From assembly GCF_041714655.1 (NCBI RefSeq), contig NZ_CP168219.1, positions 62,001 to 126,000 of the forward strand: 64,000 bases of DNA. Direction: 5' to 3'. The position numbers were made by a program, and so were the translations under genes. Position 1 is the first letter of the stretch. Every line of letters starts with the position of its first letter. Origin of the DNA: Pseudoroseicyclus_A sp041714655 (GTDB taxonomy: Bacteria > Pseudomonadota > Alphaproteobacteria > Rhodobacterales > Rhodobacteraceae). Positions 35,334 to 43,074 of the stretch are shown here, one piece after another. The notes below the pieces were generated by a model. That model ran no database searches and had not been told where the DNA came from. It saw nothing but the letters and a program-made list of their open reading frames with translations.

Positions 35334-35365
35334 GGTGGGTTTGTAGCCCGCCCGGGTCGCGACCC
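35331..35365. repeat. solo GGGTGGGTTT repeat plus GGGTCGCGACCC palindrome
   Basis: TAGGGTGGGTTTGTAGCCCGCC (in two parts: TAGGGTGGGTTT, GTAGCCCGCC) starts at the stop codon of the M16 partner gene and matches the terminal repeat of the 31876 element. A perfect 12-bp palindrome GGGTCGCGACCC (35354-35365) follows. It may act as a transcription terminator between the convergent M16 and AlkD-like genes. Confidence 0.6.
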
Positions 35366-35379
35366 AGGCGCTCGGTGCC

Positions 35380-36045
35380 TCAGCTCTGCCGCCCGACCAT
35401 CTCGTTGATCCAGAGGGGCGCGAAGGGTGAGGTGCAGCCCTTGGGCGTCGGGTAGTCGCGGTAGACGCCGAGCCGCTCGCCTATTTCCAGCGCCCGCTCG
35501 CGCTCCGCTTCATGGTTGATGCCGATCGCGGCGAGCGTGTTGTTCATCGTCCATTGCGGCTCGGGCGGGGCCTCGGCCATCTCCGCCTCGATCCGGTCGA
35601 GCAGCGGGCCGAGCGCAAGCCCCTCCGGCGCCTTGGTGACGCGCTCCGCCGTCAGGCTCCAGTAGGCGCGGGCCAGCATCGGGTCCTCCGCGGACTCCCA
35701 GCGCTGGCGAAGCTCTTCCTTCGCGGGATGCTGCTTCAGCACATAGGAGTTCAGCCAGTCGGAGACCTGCATCACCCGGTTCTCCCGGATCAGCCCCTCC
35801 ATCTCTTCCGCCGAAAGCCGCTTGGGCTTCATGAGCAGGATCGCCAGCATCCGCGCCTCGAACTGGCCGGTCTCCCAAAGCTCCAGCGCCAGCTCGTGGC
35901 CGCCCTTGCTGGCCTTCGCCAGCTTGCGGATGTCGCCCATCTTGACGCCGAATGCGTCCTCCCCCGCCCCGTGGCGGATGTGGCTCTCGCGCATCTTGTC
36001 GTCACCGAGCGCCTTGAGCTCGGCCATCAGCTCGTCCCGGGTCAT
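35380..36045 (-). CDS. DNA alkylation repair (AlkD-like HEAT-repeat) protein
   Basis: HEAT-repeat protein of the COG4912/AlkD family, whose studied members excise positively charged alkylated bases. ATG 36045 follows GGAGG and gives 221 residues; the open frame upstream crosses a terminator. Recognisable features are ESHIRHGAGEDAFGVKMGDIRKLAK near the N-terminus and the tryptophan-containing VSDWLNSYVLKQHP. Catalytic residues of AlkD cannot be confirmed by eye; some family members are not glycosylases. Confidence 0.85.
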   Translation of the reverse strand: MTRDELMAELKALGDDKMRESHIRHGAGEDAFGVKMGDIRKLAKASKGGHELALELWETGQFEARMLAILLMKPKRLSAEEMEGLIRENRVMQVSDWLNSYVLKQHPAKEELRQRWESAEDPMLARAYWSLTAERVTKAPEGLALGPLLDRIEAEMAEAPPEPQWTMNNTLAAIGINHEAERERALEIGERLGVYRDYPTPKGCTSPFAPLWINEMVGRQS

Positions 36046-36090
36046 CGGTGCCTCCTTCGGCGCCAATCTGGCCCCCGAGCCCACCTCCGC

Positions 36091-36121
36091 GCAAAGAAAA
36101 AGCGCGCCCGGGGGGCGCGCT
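36091..36121 (-). terminator. rpsO intrinsic terminator
   Basis: On the minus strand, AGCGCGCCC pairs with GGGCGCGCT (9-bp stem, 3-base loop), followed by TTTTTCTTTG. It is the most canonical intrinsic terminator in the window and lies just after rpsO. Confidence 0.92.
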
Positions 36122-36146
36122 TCCAAACTCGCGAGGGCTGACAGGC

Positions 36147-36416
36147 TCAGCGGCGGAGGCCGAGGCGCTGGATCAGGTCCTGGTAGCGGGCTTCGTCGTT
36201 GCGCTTGACGTAGTCGAGCAGCTTCCGGCGCTGGGCAACCATCTTCAGAAGGCCGCGGCGGCCGTGGTTGTCTTTCTTGTGCGTCTTGAAGTGCTCGGTG
36301 AGCGTCGCGATGCGCGAGCTGAGGATCGCCACCTGGACTTCGGGCGAACCGGTGTCGCCCTCCTTGGTGCCGTATTCCTTGATCAGACGGGTCTTCTCGT
36401 CGGGCGTGATCGACAT
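36147..36416 (-). CDS. rpsO: 30S ribosomal protein S15
   Basis: Primary 16S rRNA-binding protein of the small-subunit platform. ATG 36416 follows AAGGAG and gives 89 residues beginning MSITPDEKTRLIKEYG, with the conserved GDTGSPEVQVAILSSRI and HKKDNHGRRGLL. In many bacteria rpsO directly follows truB; here an RTX-repeat gene and a DUF1643 gene lie between them. Translation is commonly autoregulated in the leader, but no specific structure was verified. Confidence 0.98.
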   Translation of the reverse strand: MSITPDEKTRLIKEYGTKEGDTGSPEVQVAILSSRIATLTEHFKTHKKDNHGRRGLLKMVAQRRKLLDYVKRNDEARYQDLIQRLGLRR

Positions 36417-36539
36417 CGGGGTCTCCTTGGGTTCGAGGTGATGGCGCAAGCCGGGATGTCGTCCAGCAGGGCCCTTGGAGGGGGACCGCCCCATGGCGGA
36501 TGCGGGCTGATAGGGGATTCGCGCGCCTTTGGGAAGGGG

Positions 36540-37445
36540 CTAGCGGGCCACGAGGCGTATGGCGCCGAGGTCGAGGCTCTCCAGCCCCGCCAGATGCGCG
36601 ATGGGCATCCCGTTGGCGAAGAGCGTCAGCACGCCGTCGCCCGCCTCGGTCGTCAGCTCGGGGAGCGGGCCGTCCGGGTCGTAGCGCAGCACGATCTCGT
36701 CGCCCTCCGCGGGGTCGAAATCACTGACCTCGGCCGGCCCGGCGGCGTTGGCGGCGAAGCGGAAGCTGTCGGCGCCGATGCCGCCGCTCATCACGTCGCC
36801 CGCCCCGCCGAGGAGCACGTCGTCACCCGCGCCGCCGTTGAGGAAATCGGCGGAGGAAAACGGCTCGTCCGTCACCCCGTCCACCAAATCGTTGCCCTCG
36901 CCGCCCTGCAGGAGGTCGCGCCCCGCGCTGCCCGTCAGCGTGTCATCGCCGGAAGAGCCGGAGAGGCTGTCGTCGCCCGTGCCGCCATTGAGCACATCCG
37001 CCCCGTCCCCGCCGGTGAGCGTGTCGTCGCCGGCGCCGCCCGCGATCACGTCGTCGCCCACATGGCCGTAGAGCGTGTCGTCCCCCGCGCCGCCGTCGAT
37101 CCCGTCGTCGCCTTCGCCGCCATGCAGCTCGTCACCGCCCGCGCCGCCGTCGATCCGGTCGTCGCCGCCCTCGCCGTCGATGTAATCTCCGCCCTCGCCG
37201 CCCTGATGCACCCCATCCGCATCGTCGCCGAACGCGACATCGTCGATGGCGCCCGGGAGGGGAGTGTCTTCGGGCGGAGGCTCGTCCGGCAGGTCATCGC
37301 CGAGGAGCTGGTCGATCGGCACCATCTCGGGCGCGTCGTCCTCGCCCTCCTCCTCCGGCTCGGAATCGGGGATCTCGTCGCCGCCGAAGCCGGGGAGGGC
37401 GAGGCCGATGATCGCCAGGCCGAAGAGACCGAAGAGCGCCAGCAT
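36540..37445 (-). CDS. membrane-anchored RTX (calcium-binding nonapeptide) repeat protein
   Basis: 301 residues. An N-terminal hydrophobic anchor (MLALFGLFGLAIIGLALPGF) leads to a very acidic linker (about 22-75) and about a dozen GGxGxDxLx-type RTX nonapeptides (about 80-225; for example GGAGDDTLYG and GGTGDDSLSG). A small C-terminal beta domain follows, with SDFDPAEGDEIVL. The repeats bind calcium and fold outside the cytoplasm. Most RTX proteins are exported by type I systems through a C-terminal signal; the membrane anchor here suggests Sec-type insertion instead. No type I secretion genes are nearby. Confidence 0.87.
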   Translation of the reverse strand: MLALFGLFGLAIIGLALPGFGGDEIPDSEPEEEGEDDAPEMVPIDQLLGDDLPDEPPPEDTPLPGAIDDVAFGDDADGVHQGGEGGDYIDGEGGDDRIDGGAGGDELHGGEGDDGIDGGAGDDTLYGHVGDDVIAGGAGDDTLTGGDGADVLNGGTGDDSLSGSSGDDTLTGSAGRDLLQGGEGNDLVDGVTDEPFSSADFLNGGAGDDVLLGGAGDVMSGGIGADSFRFAANAAGPAEVSDFDPAEGDEIVLRYDPDGPLPELTTEAGDGVLTLFANGMPIAHLAGLESLDLGAIRLVAR

Positions 37446-37521
37446 GGGGACTCATCCTGCAAAGAAGGCCTCCCGCCTAGCACAGCTAGCTGCCGGGATG
37501 GCCGACTTTCGCGCCTTGAGG

Positions 37522-38085
37522 TTAACCGCGGCTTGCGCGGCGCTCCGGCACCAGGACGACAGGCGGGGCCCAGGGCTCCGGCCGCACCGTCCTGCGCAGA
37601 TAGAGCGGGTGGCGCGGCAGCCCGCCCTTGGTCAGCCCCAGCACCGTCAGCGCATGGCCCTCGGCCGCAAGCTCCGCCGCCAGCCGCTCGCCGGCGCCCT
37701 GATGGGCGCCATGCACGCCCCAGGCGCAGATGACCGGACCATCCTCGCGCAGCGCCGCCGAGATCACCGCCCGGTTGGCCGGCCCCTCCGGCGCGGCGGC
37801 GGCCTTCAGCGCCGCCGGCCGCGTGGCGCGGTAGGCGAAGAGGTTGGCGATGGCGAGCCCGCCGAGGCCCCACTCCCGGCTCCGCGCCTCGCAGCGGGCG
37901 ATGGTGGGATCGTTCCGCGTCTCGTCCGCCGTGGAAGGGTTGAGCATGATCCAGAGCGCCCGCGGCCCCGCGCCCCAGCGCCGCGTCAGCAGGTAGCGAT
38001 AGGCCCCGCAGGAGGAGTAGAGCGCCGCCGAGGCGGTGCCCCCCGCCTCGTGCCGCCGCTCCACGACCCCCGCGGGGAAGCTCAT
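37522..38085 (-). CDS. DUF1643 family protein
   Basis: 187 residues of the DUF1643 family, of unknown function. The conserved LWIMLNPSTADETRNDPTI and WGLGGLAIANLFAYRAT are present. The start at 38085 overlaps the truB stop by 4 bp. The domain occurs in diverse bacteria and some mobile contexts; here it is embedded in a translation-related operon, and its base composition matches its neighbours. No function can be assigned from sequence. Confidence 0.87.
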   Translation of the reverse strand: MSFPAGVVERRHEAGGTASAALYSSCGAYRYLLTRRWGAGPRALWIMLNPSTADETRNDPTIARCEARSREWGLGGLAIANLFAYRATRPAALKAAAAPEGPANRAVISAALREDGPVICAWGVHGAHQGAGERLAAELAAEGHALTVLGLTKGGLPRHPLYLRRTVRPEPWAPPVVLVPERRASRG

Positions 38086-38990
38086 GAGACCGGGAAGACC
38101 CGCGCCGGGTGGAACTCGCCGCCCATGTAGCGGCCGATGGCGACGGGTTCGCCCTTGTGCCGGGCGAGGCATTCGACCCCGAACTCGACGCCCGAGGCGA
38201 TGACGCTCGCCGGGTTGCCGTTCCGCAGCCGCGCCAACGAGGACTCGGGCACCACGACCTCCGGCAGGTCGCCGAGCGCCGCGTCCATCGGCAGGAGCAG
38301 CGCATCGCGCGCCTCGGGGCTCTCCAGCGCCTCGACCGCCTCCAGCGTCACGGCATCCTCGAGGTCGAAGGGCCCCGACCAGACCCGGCGGAGCGCGGTG
38401 ACATGGCCGAGGCAGCCCAGCGCCTGCCCGAGGTCGCGGGCAATGGAGCGGACATAGCCGCCCTTGCCGCAGACCATCTCGAGCTCTGCCGTGTCGGCAT
38501 CCGGCCGCGCCACCAGCTCCAGCCGCTCGACCCAGAGCGGGCGGGCGGCGAGCTCCAGCGCCTCGCCGTCTCGGGCGAGGTCATAGGCGCGCGCGCCGTC
38601 CACCTTCACCGCCGAGAAGGCCGGGGGGACCTGCTCGATCTGGCCGCGGAAGGCTGCCAGCGCCGCGTCGATCTCGTCATCCGTCGGCCGGGTCTCCGAG
38701 GTCTCGACGACCTCGCCCTCGGCGTCGTCCGTCGTCGTCGCCGCGCCGAAGCGCACGGTGAAGCGGTAGCATTTGAAGGCGTCGGTCACATAGGGAATGG
38801 TCTTCGTCGCCTCGCCGAAGGCCAGGGCCAGAAGCCCCGTCGCCGCCGGATCGAGCGTGCCCGCATGGCCGGCCTTCTGCGCCTGCAGAAGCCAGCGCGC
38901 CTTGCCGACGACATCGGTGGAGCCCATGCCCGCCGGCTTGTCGACGATCAGCCAGCCCGAGACCGGGCGGCCCTTGCGCTTGCGTGCCAT
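38082..38990 (-). CDS. truB: tRNA pseudouridine(55) synthase TruB
   Basis: Isomerises U55 in the T-arm of tRNAs. The 302 residues contain VSGWLIVDKPAGMGSTDVV and the catalytic loop GHAGTLDPAATGLL with D47. KGGYVRSIARDLG is the conserved motif III. The C-terminal extension resembles the TruB-C/PUA-like region. It is third in the rbfA-glycosidase-truB-DUF1643 order. Confidence 0.97.
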   Translation of the reverse strand: MARKRKGRPVSGWLIVDKPAGMGSTDVVGKARWLLQAQKAGHAGTLDPAATGLLALAFGEATKTIPYVTDAFKCYRFTVRFGAATTTDDAEGEVVETSETRPTDDEIDAALAAFRGQIEQVPPAFSAVKVDGARAYDLARDGEALELAARPLWVERLELVARPDADTAELEMVCGKGGYVRSIARDLGQALGCLGHVTALRRVWSGPFDLEDAVTLEAVEALESPEARDALLLPMDAALGDLPEVVVPESSLARLRNGNPASVIASGVEFGVECLARHKGEPVAIGRYMGGEFHPARVFPVS

Positions 38991-39023
38991 GTCTCGCCCC
39001 TGCTGCCCGAAGAAAGGCGCCGC

Positions 39024-39773
39024 TTAGCCGCCACCCTCCGGCGGGTCAACCAGCAGCCCGACGATCGGCCCCATGGCCCGCCCGGCATCCGAGCGGCCGA
39101 AATCCGGCGCATGGAGGCGCGAGACATTGCCGTCAAGGAACAGCGCCTGGTCGATCCCCAGGAAATCGCGGAAGAAGCTGCCGAATTCCCAGAAGGTCAC
39201 CGGCTCGTCGGAGATGACGAACACCGCCTCGTCCCCGGATGCGCTGGTGCCGACGCCATTGCGCACATAGCGCGAGGTCGAACTCTCGAGGAAGCGCGGG
39301 TGCAGCTTGCCGTCGATCACCAGCATCGGCCCCGATTGCGTGGCATAGTCGCACGCCGGCTCCTCCTCGGCGAAGCGGCGGGTCTCGATGACCTCGGCGC
39401 TGTCGGCCGTCAGGCAGAGCACGCCATTGGGCAGAAGCCCGAAGTTGCCCGGGCTGGCGCTGGTGAGAAGCCGCGTCTGCGCCTCGCCGCCTTCGACGTA
39501 ATAGCCGACCGCCGCGCGATCGGGATGATACATCCCGGCGTTCATCGCGAAGACCAGCCGCTTGTCGGGGAAGGCCGCCTCGACGGCGCTGAACTCGCCG
39601 AAGGGCTGGCCGTTCGCATCGTTGAGGAAGAGCCGCAGGTCCCCCTCTTCGGGCGAGAGGCGGCACAAAGCATAGGATCGGCCCTCGAAGCTCTCGCGCC
39701 GGCAATCGAGTGCGGCGGCGGGGCCTGCGAGGGCCAGAAGCCAGAGAATCGCGACCGCGGCCCGGGCGTTCAT
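39024..39773 (-). CDS. phosphodiester glycosidase (DUF2233/NAGPA-like) family protein, exported
   Basis: Related to the mammalian mannose-6-phosphate uncovering enzyme fold; bacterial members are thought to cleave sugar-phosphodiester bonds in envelope polymers. The 249 residues have a signal peptide (about 1-21), the FAMNAGMYHPD motif, SGPMLVIDG, and the end motif ALFLDGNVSRLHAP. The start overlaps the rbfA stop by 4 bp. The exact substrate is unknown, and an envelope protein between rbfA and truB is a little unexpected. Confidence 0.88.
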   Translation of the reverse strand: MNARAAVAILWLLALAGPAAALDCRRESFEGRSYALCRLSPEEGDLRLFLNDANGQPFGEFSAVEAAFPDKRLVFAMNAGMYHPDRAAVGYYVEGGEAQTRLLTSASPGNFGLLPNGVLCLTADSAEVIETRRFAEEEPACDYATQSGPMLVIDGKLHPRFLESSTSRYVRNGVGTSASGDEAVFVISDEPVTFWEFGSFFRDFLGIDQALFLDGNVSRLHAPDFGRSDAGRAMGPIVGLLVDPPEGGG

Positions 39774-40165
39774 CCCTCGACGTCGCGCCGCACCCGCTCG
39801 TCGTCCAGGAGACGGCGGGTCTCGTCCATCTTGTCGAAGGTCTCGTCGAGCTCGAAGCGCAGCTTCGGCGCGTATTTCAGATCGACCTGCCCGGCGACGA
39901 GATGGCGGATCTCGGCGGAATTCTTCCGCAGCGCCGCCAGCACCGGCTCGGCGTCGATGCCGCCCAAGGGCATGACGAAGGCGGTGGCGATCTTCAGATC
40001 GGGCGAGGAGCGCACCTCGCCGACGGTGATCGAGGTGCGGCCGAGCACCTCGTCATGCACGTCGCCGCGCATGAGGATGTCGGCGAGCGCCCGGCGCACG
40101 AGTTCGCCCACGCGCAGCTGGCGCTGGGTGGGGCCGGCGGTGTCGGAAGGATGCCTGCGGCTCAT
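39770..40165 (-). CDS. rbfA: 30S ribosome-binding factor A
   Basis: Late 30S maturation and cold-adaptation factor with a KH-like fold. The 131 residues include QRQLRVGELVRRALADIL, LGRTSITVGEVRSSPDLK and LKYAPKLRFELDETFD. It is first of the leftward operon and divergent from dapB (105-bp gap). infB, its usual neighbour, is absent here. Confidence 0.95.
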   Translation of the reverse strand: MSRRHPSDTAGPTQRQLRVGELVRRALADILMRGDVHDEVLGRTSITVGEVRSSPDLKIATAFVMPLGGIDAEPVLAALRKNSAEIRHLVAGQVDLKYAPKLRFELDETFDKMDETRRLLDDERVRRDVEG

Positions 40166-40270
40166 GGGGCTGATCTAGGGCAAGCCGGCGCTCTTGCCAA
40201 TGGTGCGGCGGCGGTTGCCCGCCTCTCCGCCGGGCGCTAGAGCCGGAAGGACAGCGAGGGAGCAGCGCAG

Positions 40271-41104
40271 ATGGACCAGACAGAAGGCCCCACCACTGGC
40301 CCGACACCCGGTGTCGTCGTCACCGGAGCCTCCGGCCGTATGGGCCAGGCCCTCATCCGCCTGCTGGCGGAGACGGATCGGCTCCGCCTCGTCGGCGCGC
40401 TCGACCGCGAAGGGTCTGACTGGGTGGGCCGCGATGTCGGCGAGGCCATGGGCGGCGCACCCCTCGGCGTCATGGTCAGCGATGATCCCGTGGCCACCAT
40501 CGCCCGGGCGCAGGCGGTGATCGACTTCACCGCCCCCGCGGCGACGGTCGCCTATGCCGAGCTGACGGCGCAGGCCCGCGCAGTGCATGTCATCGGCACG
40601 ACCGGCTTCGAGCCGGAGCATCTCGCGGCGCTCCATGCCGCCGCCCGCCATGCGGTGATCGTCCGCGCCGGCAACATGAGCCTCGGCGTGAACCTCCTCG
40701 CCCGGATGACGGAGCGGGTGGCGGCGGCGCTGGATGAGGCCTTCGACATCGAGATCATCGAGGCGCATCACCGCCACAAGGTCGACGCGCCCTCCGGCAC
40801 GGCGCTGATGCTGGGCGAGGCGGCGGCGAAGGGCCGCGGCATCGCGCTTCAGGACCATGCCGAGCGCGGCCGCGACGGCATCACCGGCGCCCGCGCCCCC
40901 GGCGCCATCGGCTTCTCGGCGATCCGCGGCGGCGATATCGTCGGCGAGCACACGGTGCTCTTCGCCGGCGCCGGCGAGCGCATCGAGCTTCGCCATATCG
41001 CGACCGACCGCTCGCTCTTCGCCCGCGGCGCCCTCAAGGCCGCCCTCTGGGGGCAGGACAAGCACCCGGGCGAATACGACATGTACGACGTCCTCGGCCT
41101 CTGA
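40271..41104 (+). CDS. dapB: 4-hydroxy-tetrahydrodipicolinate reductase
   Basis: NAD(P)H-dependent step of the lysine/meso-diaminopimelate pathway. The 277 residues have the dinucleotide loop GASGRMG (19-25), the GTTGFEPE loop, and the catalytic EAHHRHKVDAPSGTA with H166/H167 and K170. The start follows GGGAGCAGCG. It stands alone, divergent from rbfA, and ends just before a dispersed GC repeat. Confidence 0.97.
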   Translation: MDQTEGPTTGPTPGVVVTGASGRMGQALIRLLAETDRLRLVGALDREGSDWVGRDVGEAMGGAPLGVMVSDDPVATIARAQAVIDFTAPAATVAYAELTAQARAVHVIGTTGFEPEHLAALHAAARHAVIVRAGNMSLGVNLLARMTERVAAALDEAFDIEIIEAHHRHKVDAPSGTALMLGEAAAKGRGIALQDHAERGRDGITGARAPGAIGFSAIRGGDIVGEHTVLFAGAGERIELRHIATDRSLFARGALKAALWGQDKHPGEYDMYDVLGL

Positions 41105-41209
41105 CCGGCGCGCCCCCGCCCCCCGGTCTTTGCTCCCGACAAATCCTCGGGGGGGAGTCGCCTAAGGCGACGGGGGGCAGACAGCCCCCCAGACCCGCCC
41201 GCAGCCCGC
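41105..41209. repeat. G/C-tract intergenic repeat, copy B (36-bp core at 41118-41153)
   Basis: The core is the reverse complement of 12508-12543 with 3 mismatches in 36. It is followed by GTCGCC and GGCGAC around TAA (a small hairpin), then GGGGGGC and GCCCCCC tracts like those flanking copy A. It lies between convergent dapB and hemD and may end transcription from both sides. Confidence 0.8.
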
Positions 41210-41884
41210 TCAGACCCTGGCGATGGCGCGCCGCACTGCCGCGCACATGTCCCGCGCCGTCGGGTTGGCCGCGATCTCGACACGGGCGGGGCGGAGCGGC
41301 CCGGCCGCCTCCGCCACCGCCTCGCTCATCGCGACGATATGGAGCGGTGCCGTCAGCCCGGCTTCCGCCGCCATCAGCACCGCGGAGCGGGGGGAAAAGA
41401 GCGGCAGCACCACCGCGCGCTCCCCGCCCAGCGCCTCCCGGGCGGCCGGCGACAGGGGGCGCGGCTCCTGCACATAGACGATGCGCTCCTCGGCGCCGAG
41501 CCGCTTCGCGATATTCCCCGTCGTATGCGCGCCCCGCAGGTGGAGGAACCGCATGTCGCGCGGATGCTCCGCCATGGCCGTCACGAGCTTCTCCGCCGTG
41601 GGCGCGGTGAAGACCACATTGGCCCCGACCGCGCGCACCGCCGCCGCCGTCCGCTGGCCGACCACCCAGGCGGGCAGGCCCTTCGGCAGCGAGGCGGCGG
41701 CATAGGCCGCATTCTCTGAGGTGAGGATCAGCCCGTCCGGCGTCTCTGCGGGCAGGCCGAAGGGGCGCCGGTGAATTGCCTGCGTCGGCGCGATGAGCAG
41801 CTCCGCCGCCACCTCGCCGAGATCCTCCGCAAAGCGGCGCGAATCCGGCTCCGGCCTTGTGATGATCAGCCATGGTCGAGCCAT
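41210..41884 (-). CDS. hemD: uroporphyrinogen-III synthase
   Basis: Closes hydroxymethylbilane with inversion of ring D in haem/cobalamin synthesis. ATG 41884 follows GGGAGGGGG and gives 224 residues of the very divergent HemD fold: TRPEPDSRRFAEDL, LILTSENAAYAA, and LFSPRSAVLM late in the chain. hemC is not adjacent. It is divergent from tsaD across a 98-bp gap. Identification rests on the overall pattern because this family has few invariant residues. Confidence 0.88.
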   Translation of the reverse strand: MARPWLIITRPEPDSRRFAEDLGEVAAELLIAPTQAIHRRPFGLPAETPDGLILTSENAAYAAASLPKGLPAWVVGQRTAAAVRAVGANVVFTAPTAEKLVTAMAEHPRDMRFLHLRGAHTTGNIAKRLGAEERIVYVQEPRPLSPAAREALGGERAVVLPLFSPRSAVLMAAEAGLTAPLHIVAMSEAVAEAAGPLRPARVEIAANPTARDMCAAVRRAIARV

Positions 41885-41982
41885 GCGGTTGCCCCCTCCC
41901 TCGCGCCGCCGGACCGGCAGCGCCATTGTTCGCACCCGGGCACAATGTTACCTCGCGTACAATCAGCCGCAATGGGAGCGCC
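41885..41982. promoter_or_regulatory. divergent hemD / tsaD promoter region
   Basis: The 98-bp gap includes ATTGT and ACAAT arms (an inverted repeat with a 12-base spacer, about 41922-41943) and TACAAT (about 41959), a possible -10 element for tsaD. No well-spaced -35 is visible. Confidence 0.35.
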
Positions 41983-43074
41983 ATGATCGCGCCGTTTACC
42001 CTTCTCGGGATCGAATCGAGCTGCGACGACACGGCCGCCGCCGTCGTCCGCATGGGCGAGGCGCCCGAGGTGCTGGCCAATGTCGTCATGGGGCAGGAGG
42101 CGCTTCATGCCGCCTTCGGCGGGGTGGTGCCCGAGATCGCTGCCCGCGCCCATGCCGAAAAGCTCGACTTCGCCGTCGAGGCGGCGCTGGCCGGGGCCGG
42201 GGTCACGCTCGCCGAGATCGACGGCATCGCCGTCACCGCCGGGCCCGGGCTGATCGGCGGCGTCCTCTCCGGCGTCATGCTGGCCAAGGGGCTGGCGGCG
42301 GCGACGGGAAAGCCGCTCATTGGGGTGAACCACCTCGCCGGCCATGCGCTGACGCCGCAGCTCACCGACGGGCTGGCCTTCCCCTACCTCATGCTCCTCG
42401 TCTCCGGCGGGCATTGCCAGTTCCTGATCGTGCGCTCGGCCACCGAGTTCACCCGCCTCGGCGGCACGATCGACGACGCGCCGGGCGAGGCCTTCGACAA
42501 GGCGGCGCGGCTCCTCGGCCTGGCCCAGCCCGGCGGCCCGGCGGTGGAGAAGGCGGCGGAGGCTGGCGATCCCGCCCGCATCGACCTGCCCCGCCCGCTC
42601 CTCGACCGGCCGGATTGCGACATGAGCTTCTCCGGCCTCAAGACGGCGCTTCTGCGCGCCCGCGACCGGCTGGTCGATGCGGCGGGGGGCCTGACGGAGG
42701 CCGATGTCGCCGACCTCTCCGCCAGCTTCCAGGCGGCGGTGACGGAGATCCTTGGCGTGAAGGCTCGCCGGGCCATCGCGCTCTACCTCGAGGAAGCACC
42801 GGAGGCCCCCGCCTTCGCCGTCGCCGGCGGCGTCGCCGCCAACCGCGCCATCCGCGCCGCGCTGGAGGAGGAGGCCCGGGCGGCCGGCGTGGCCTTCGCC
42901 GCGCCGCCCCTGAAGCTCTGCACCGACAATGCGGCGATGATCGCCTATGCGGGCGGGCTCAGGCTCGCGGCGGGGCTGACGGACGACCTGACGCTCTCCG
43001 CCCGCCCCCGCTGGCCGCTGGACGCGGGCGCCGCGCCGATGATCGGCTCGGGCAAGAAGGGGGCCAAGGCATGA
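41983..43074 (+). CDS. tsaD: tRNA N6-adenosine threonylcarbamoyltransferase TsaD
   Basis: Transfers the threonylcarbamoyl group to A37 of ANN-decoding tRNAs, working with TsaB, TsaE and TsaC. The 363 residues start at ATG 41983 (MIAPFTLLGIESSCDDTAAA). The metal-binding histidines H117 and H121 are in NHLAGHA, with LMLLVSGGHCQ and FSGLKTAL following. It overlaps gpsA by 4 bp. TsaE is encoded at 26470-26943; TsaB and TsaC are not in the window. Confidence 0.97.
   Translation: MIAPFTLLGIESSCDDTAAAVVRMGEAPEVLANVVMGQEALHAAFGGVVPEIAARAHAEKLDFAVEAALAGAGVTLAEIDGIAVTAGPGLIGGVLSGVMLAKGLAAATGKPLIGVNHLAGHALTPQLTDGLAFPYLMLLVSGGHCQFLIVRSATEFTRLGGTIDDAPGEAFDKAARLLGLAQPGGPAVEKAAEAGDPARIDLPRPLLDRPDCDMSFSGLKTALLRARDRLVDAAGGLTEADVADLSASFQAAVTEILGVKARRAIALYLEEAPEAPAFAVAGGVAANRAIRAALEEEARAAGVAFAAPPLKLCTDNAAMIAYAGGLRLAAGLTDDLTLSARPRWPLDAGAAPMIGSGKKGAKA

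Noticed and set aside
36780..37210. Periodic repeats considered as CRISPR or tandem repeats
   Set aside because: The period is 27 bp, matching nine-residue RTX units in frame; there are no unique spacers.
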